NCBI GenBank assembly: GCA_012032965.1
Contig: JAAUPT010000025.1
Location: forward strand, 1-11,196
Direction of reading: 5' to 3'
Source of the DNA: Nitrospira sp.
GTDB lineage: Bacteria > Nitrospirota > Nitrospiria > Nitrospirales > Nitrospiraceae
DNA: 11,196 nucleotides
The notes under the pieces are model-generated. The model made no database searches. It saw nothing but the letters and a program-made list of their open reading frames with translations, and was not told where the DNA came from. Position numbers and translations under genes: made by a program. Positions 7,010 to 11,196 of the stretch are shown here, piece after piece; the first letter of the stretch is position 1; the number at the start of each line of letters is the position of its first letter.

Positions 7010-8166
7010 TTAAACTTTGAAATGTTTGCTCAGTGTCAGGGTTTGTTGTTGGTAGGATGATCCCAACCGCGCCCCATAGAGTTGCGTTGGAATTCCCAGC
7101 ATCTTGTCATAGACGACTTTGAAAAAGGTCTGTCCATCATGGATTAAGAATGGCACGTCATGGGGACGAACTTCCAGTACGACTTGTGTCCCTTTGATCT
7201 CCCCCTTGGATCCATAACCAAAACCGGGGTCAAAAAACCGGCATAATGTGTTCGGAGCTCACCACAGGCCGCTTCGTAGGCCACCATCTCAGCCGCATAG
7301 CCGGCAGGAACTCGGATGCGTTCCTTGGAGGCTAGGATATAAAACTCTTCCGGCTCCAATAGCAAGCTGTCATGACGATGACGGCGTAGCGGTTCCCAAA
7401 AATCAGATGCGGCATAGTGACCGATTTTCGCAAGATCAATGACATGACTATTTTTCTTTGCGCGGTATCCAATCACATGAGCGTCGCCCCGATCTGATCC
7501 TGCGAGATCGATACGGAGGAAGAGACCCCGATCGGCACGAAAGTCGCGGCTCCCTACCGGTTTATTGACGGCAGCGTTTTGATACAGCAACGGAGTCTCT
7601 CGATGGAGCGACTGGAGCGCGTGGTCTGAAACCATGGCGTCACCGGATACGAATCGGATTTGATTCAAGGATTGCCCCGTGCGAACCTTGACGGCGAAGG
7701 AACGTGGGACGACCTCCAAGAACAGCTGACCCCGATAGCCGGTGCGGATTTCATCGAATCCGGCGGTGAGATCCGTGACCACACGGGTGAAGACGTCCAA
7801 CCGGCCGGTCGTGCTTTTAGGGTTCGCGCGTGCGCGGATCGTCTTTGGCAGGGCCAGTTGTTCCAAGAGCGGCACCAGGTACACGTGGCCCTTTTCCAGA
7901 ATGGCGCCGGCGGTCAGATCCATCTCGTACATGACCAGATCGGACTGATAAAAATCCAGCACGTTGAGCCGGGAAGAAATGGCCGACAACTCGGGCAAGA
8001 AACTGCTGATCAGCCGATAGGCTTTGTGGCCCAGGCGAAGATCCAGGCTGGCCGGTTGAATTTGTCGTTCTTCGATCGCGGGAGAAGACGTAATGGCGTG
8101 GCTCGCGATCAGTTGTTTGATGTCCTGATAGGGGAGAATACCGGACCGGCGCGATCGTGGCGTCAC
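7010..8166 (-). CDS. dcd: 2'-deoxycytidine 5'-triphosphate deaminase, two-domain type, one frameshift
   Basis: Converts dCTP to dUTP and ammonia, supplying dUMP for thymidylate synthesis. After correction it has 385 residues, two dUTPase-like domains in tandem. Domain 1 shows QPASLDLRLG (37-46), ARANPKSTTGRLDVFTRV (112-129) and GYRGQLFLEVVP (143-154), with Glu151 at the position of the catalytic Glu in Dcd. Domain 2 ends FFDPGFGYGSKGEIKGTQVV (311-330), EVRPHDVPFLI and a final SSYQ...LTLSKHFKV. As read, the frame is lost at 7232-7237 (A6 on the + strand, should be seven) and stops early at 7144; restoring one base carries it 134 bases further to TAA at 7010, giving exactly 386 codons. The start GTG overlaps the kamA stop as GTGA. 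No strong Shine-Dalgarno is seen. A dUTPase gene is not in the window. Confidence 0.92.
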
Positions 8167-9357
8167 AGGTCGTCCGAGTCTCCGCTACAGCTGTTTCCCC
8201 ACGAGGCGAAGCCATCGCGATCAGGATAGCTGTCACTACAGGCCGCATAGGCTTCTTCCTCTGAAGCACCACGTGAGGATCTGGCCACGACCATCGGTAG
8301 TTCGCGTCCGGACTCAACCGCAGGCTGAGGATAGTGGAAAGTTTTGTTCTCGTAATTGCGGAGGAGTGCGCCGTCTTCGTCCAGATGCACCAAGTAATTA
8401 TCCGGTAACAAGGGGATCTTGCCCCCGCCTCCAGGCGCATCGATCACGAAATGAGGCACGGCCATTCCACTCGTGTGGCCTTGGAGGGCTTTGATGATGT
8501 TCAAGCCGGTTTCGACAGTCGTCCGGAAATGATTCGTCCCCTTCGTCAGATCTGCTTGGTACAGATAATAGGGCTTCACACGTGCGAGGAGCAGTTGATG
8601 GACGAGGCGTTTCATGATTTCAGGATCGTCATTCACATCCTTCAGAAGCACGGTTTGGGCGCCCAAGGGAATGCCCGCATCCGCCAGCATGCCGCAGGCG
8701 GCTTTGACTTTGGGGGTAAGTTCATCCGGATGATTGAAATGCAGGTTCATGTAGATTGGGTGGTACTTTTTCACCATCTCACAAAGCGTGGGGGTGATGC
8801 GTTCGGGTAACGATCCTGGGACGCGTGAGCCGATTCGGATCAGTTCCAGGTGCGGGATCGTCCGAAGTGCCTTGAATATCCGTTCGAGGAGGTGGTCGGG
8901 GAGCAGCAGGGGGTCACCTCCTGAAAGAATGACATCTCGCACCTCATGATGCTCTCGAAGATATTGGATCGCGCGATCAATTCGCCTTTCTTGAGGAACC
9001 CAGGTTTGCCGACCAGTCGTTTTCTGGTGCAGAAACGACAGTAGATCGGACATTGATTCGTCACCATCAGGAGAACTCTGTCCGGATACCGGTGAACGAG
9101 GTGCGGCACCGGCTCATGAGATCTTCTTCCAGCGGATCGTCGTCGGCCGCAATATCGTCCAACTCCGCCACATCAGGGACGACCTGTTTCCAAATCGCAT
9201 CTCCCGGAGATTTGATGGTCTCGAGGACAGTTGGGGTGATTCGTACGGGGTATGGGCCGACGATCGCTTCAACCTCTTTCTCGTCGAGCCCGAACCGTTC
9301 CGCCAGGTCTTTGGGCCTTACGATGCTTTTCGCGAGGACTTGTCTCCAGTCTTCCAT
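8163..9357 (-). CDS. kamA: KamA family radical SAM aminomutase, probably lysine 2,3-aminomutase; two frameshifts
   Basis: PLP-dependent radical SAM enzyme; after correction 398 residues. An N-terminal accessory region (1-80) is followed by the [4Fe-4S] cysteines CPIYCRFC (Cys103, Cys107, Cys110), LSGGDPLLL (145-153), and the substrate and PLP region: [11 protein letters not shown] (270-280) and [10 protein letters not shown] (307-316). Asp270, Asp307 and Lys314 keep the spacing of Asp293, Asp330 and the PLP-lysine Lys337 in the clostridial lysine enzyme, so L-lysine to beta-lysine is the best guess; the EF-P enzyme EpmB lacks the PGGGGK form. The C-terminal 50 residues are acidic and poorly conserved. 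The frame is lost at 9111-9112 (GGG to GG) and 8981-8982 (TTT to TT). The corrected length is exactly 399 codons. ATG 9357 has GAAGGA upstream. No acetyltransferase (ablB) is visible nearby. Confidence 0.9.
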
Positions 9358-9374
9358 GAATAGTCCTTCGTTAA

Positions 9375-9713
9375 TTAGTTGATTCGGCAGGAGGGATGGT
9401 CGTCGTCTTCGTCTAGCCTGTCCGGCGTCGCACGGGCTTGAGATTCAAATTGTGTTGCTGCTGTGTCACCCATGCCGTCTGTTCCGTATCGCTTGTCCAA
9501 ATAATCAAGAATATCGTCGGTTTCCGTCAGCACGAGATCGCCGTCTTTGAGGACTGGTACGTAATATTGAGCGGATACGTCGTAGACTTGGGTTCGCATC
9601 CGTCTGCTGTCGGGGACGATGACGTCCTGATAGGATACCTGTAAGTCGCTCAGTTTCTGTCGGACCACGTGGCAGTCTGGACACCAATCGACATGGTAAA
9701 GAGTCAAGGCCAC
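9375..9713 (-). CDS. Small thioredoxin-fold (glutaredoxin/GST N-terminal-like) protein
   Basis: Intact 112-residue protein. The first 77 residues form a glutaredoxin or GST N-terminal fold: LTLYHVDWCPDC (3-14) with the CPDC redox pair Cys11/Cys14, the cis-proline YVPVLKDGD (51-59) and ETDDILDYLDKRYG (64-77), the glutathione-binding helix. The remaining 35 residues are acidic and unstructured (DRLDEDDDHP) and end with another Cys109. No C-terminal GST domain is present, so it is a monothiol or dithiol oxidoreductase, not a transferase. It starts at GTG 9713 with only a weak AAGAGA upstream and stops 17 bases before kamA, so it is probably cotranscribed. A role in keeping the iron-sulfur enzyme or a thiol conjugate reduced is possible but unproven. 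Confidence 0.85.
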   Translation of the reverse strand: MALTLYHVDWCPDCHVVRQKLSDLQVSYQDVIVPDSRRMRTQVYDVSAQYYVPVLKDGDLVLTETDDILDYLDKRYGTDGMGDTAATQFESQARATPDRLDEDDDHPSCRIN

Positions 9714-9733
9714 AATCTCTTAAGGCTACCAGG

Positions 9734-9761
9734 AAAATGGAGAAAGTGATACGCCCATTTT
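9734..9761 (-). terminator. Weak hairpin between the ATP-grasp and CPDC genes
   Basis: Read on the - strand, AAAATGG and CCATTTT (seven pairs, 14-base loop) lie 24 bases after the corrected ATP-grasp stop at 9785. The stem is A/T-rich with only four T at the end, so it is at best a partial terminator. The 71-base gap here is one of the two long ones in the block and could separate transcription units. Confidence 0.3.
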
Positions 9762-9784
9762 ACGATTTCTGCGACACGTGTGCC

Positions 9785-11196
9785 TTAGCGTGCCTGAACG
9801 GCACAGGGCACCAGAATCGCGTCTTTCATCCCATGCAGGATTTTCTTGTCGGCGGGGCAATTGTCGCGAGGATGCCGGCGAGCTCTACCGTTCCCTCCGA
9901 CACGAAATAATAGGGAGAGAGCCGCGCTCGGCCAGACATTCGAACGACAGTGCTGTTGCTCTCGTCCATGAAGTCCATATCGAACAATCGGCCCTTATGA
10001 AACTCTTGCAAGATGTAGGGTGTGGTTGGAAACGACATCAGTGCGTTGCGCAGCGCGTCCACCCATTCTGCTTGCGGCATGTCATGCCCAACGGAGACGC
10101 CTCGGCTTCCCCACGCCAACCCTGAAAATCCAGACGGCTTGATGACGAACTGACGCTCCTTCTGTGTGGCTCTCTCGAGATCTCCCCAGCTTGCTACCGC
10201 GTGGGTGCCGACACGGAGGTCGGGAATTGTGGCGATGGCAGGAAGCGGTGCTGGGTCGAGCACCCACGTTTTCGGTATGACTTTCCTCAATTCGCGCATG
10301 CCCTCAACTCCGAGTTCTTTTTCCCAAAAAGGGAGCAGCACGGGATGGTGGAACAAGGCAAAAGCCGATTTTTCTTCAAGCGCCGGTTTGTATGGAGGGG
10401 TCACCGACACCCACCCTTCTTGGCAGCATATTGCACAAGCTCGGCCTTTGGAATGTTCAATAGGTCGAACAGTTCATAAAAACGGTAGACCACAGCAACG
10501 GCTTGTTCGCTACCTTCGACTTCGAGCCGAAGCCCCTCCTCTGTGAATCGAATCTCACGAGGCTCGACGCACCAGGCGGACAGTCCCTCCTCACGAAGCT
10601 GCTCGGCGAGCCAAGACATCTCCGGCCGATAGTCTTTGGATTCCTCTGAAACGAGGATGGCCACACATCCTGTGTGCTGGGCCTGGTAGGACCGCAGCAT
10701 GCGGGCAAAGCCTCGAACCATCCCATTCCGTCCTCCAATGATCTGTGACTGACCGTCATCGAGGTCGTGATAAATGTGTGACAAGCAGGCCGTCAGCCCA
10801 ATGCCTCCGGGAACTGAATCCAGCTCAGTGATGACCATGCCGTCTTGCGTCGGAATGATATCCGGCCTGATGACAGCCGGGACCTCGTCTCGAAGCCGTT
10901 TCATGCGGCTGTACTGTCGCAGCGATTCCGGTTTGCCTTGATCGAGGTAGCCTGCCACCCAAGCTGGCTGGAGGCCTTTGAGGCTCTCGATGTAAAGGCG
11001 ATTCAGCCCTCGATAAAACGACAGGAGGTGCGGCCCTAGCGTCACGAAGAACTGGAGTTGATCAGACGAGAGGACAAGCGGGCAAGGACTGATGCGCCAG
11101 GAGGCTCCAAATAGATCGGTACGGCTCAAGCGTGCTTGAATGGTCGCACAACGAGTATGCGCGGCTTCAGTTGAAAGTGTTGAGCAGATGGTGTGC
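9785..11196 (-). CDS. ATP-grasp-like protein (glutathionylspermidine-synthase type), partial at right edge, two frameshifts
   Basis: Large protein of unknown function; 448 residues are visible from TTG 11129, but the frame stays open to the window edge without ATG or GTG, so the true start is probably outside. Counting from 11129: RPDIIPTQDGMVITELDSVP (88-107) and GGIG resemble the substrate and metal region of circularly permuted ATP-grasp enzymes; FVIKPSGFSGLAWGSRG (328-344) looks like the ATP lysine and glycine loop; YILQEF (372-377) and RMSGRARLSPYY (397-408) follow. This suggests carboxylate-amine ligation, but I cannot name a substrate. The frame is lost at 10414-10416 (CCC, should be four) and 9854-9857 (GGGG, should be five). 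Correction joins KKG to WVSVTPPYKP and replaces a false stop near 9826 with IAPADKKILHGMKDAILVPC, ending at TAA 9785. Confidence 0.78.

Noticed and set aside
7660..8229. Long + strand open frame of 189 codons
   Set aside because: Antisense to the dCTP deaminase, whose motifs are complete on the other strand.
7817..8440. - strand frame overlapping the kamA end and dCTP deaminase start
   Set aside because: Out of frame with both conserved proteins and low-complexity in character; a shadow.
8451..8810. + strand open frame inside kamA
   Set aside because: Antisense to the radical SAM core; no family features or ribosome binding site.
8163..9357. EpmB (EF-P lysine aminomutase) instead of a lysine 2,3-aminomutase
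   Set aside because: The PGGGGKIP motif and both lysine-binding aspartates are of the free-lysine type, and no EF-P gene is present.

Overview
This 11.2 kb window is bacterial chromosomal DNA, moderately GC-rich except for an A/T-rich left end. The set of proteins (DUF3015 plus DUF4105 exported proteins, two-domain dCTP deaminase, lysine 2,3-aminomutase-like radical SAM enzyme, a small four-helix membrane protein, paired glycosyltransferases) most resembles Nitrospira/Nitrospirota. That assignment is my inference from protein character, not a database result.

Layout. Positions 1-493 hold no gene I can support. Three genes run on the + strand: an exported DUF3015 protein (494-1001), a large exported DUF4105 protein (1058-2962) and a serine alpha/beta hydrolase (3038-3805). 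They converge on a long block of nine genes on the - strand, listed here in transcription order from the right edge: ATP-grasp-like protein (5' end outside the window), small CPDC thioredoxin-fold protein, KamA-type aminomutase, two-domain dCTP deaminase, small membrane protein, GT2 glycosyltransferase, DUF2064 glycosyltransferase, SDR oxidoreductase and a zinc-ribbon protein. From KamA to the DUF2064 gene the gaps are -3 to +5 bases, which implies one transcript; the 71, 31 and 125 base gaps elsewhere are looser.

The dominant feature is a set of reading-frame breaks. Six of the twelve genes (DUF3015, DUF4105, SDR, dCTP deaminase, KamA, ATP-grasp) are broken by eleven single-base losses, with a possible twelfth at the hydrolase start. 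Every one is a loss, nearly all lie in a run of identical bases, none is an insertion, and restoring one base at each site gives an intact conserved protein whose length is an exact multiple of three. This looks like uncorrected long-read sequence error, not gene decay. Coordinates below give the full corrected gene spans; a naive annotation would report truncated or split genes and would miss the true C-termini of the dCTP deaminase and the ATP-grasp protein.

Functionally the - strand block mixes nucleotide metabolism (dCTP to dUTP), amino-acid radical chemistry (probably L-lysine to beta-lysine), sugar transfer and an amide-ligase-like fold. I see no CRISPR array, tRNA, rRNA, transposase or integrase. 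The least explained elements are the ATP-grasp/CPDC/aminomutase trio, the zinc-ribbon protein, the small membrane protein and the A/T-rich leader.
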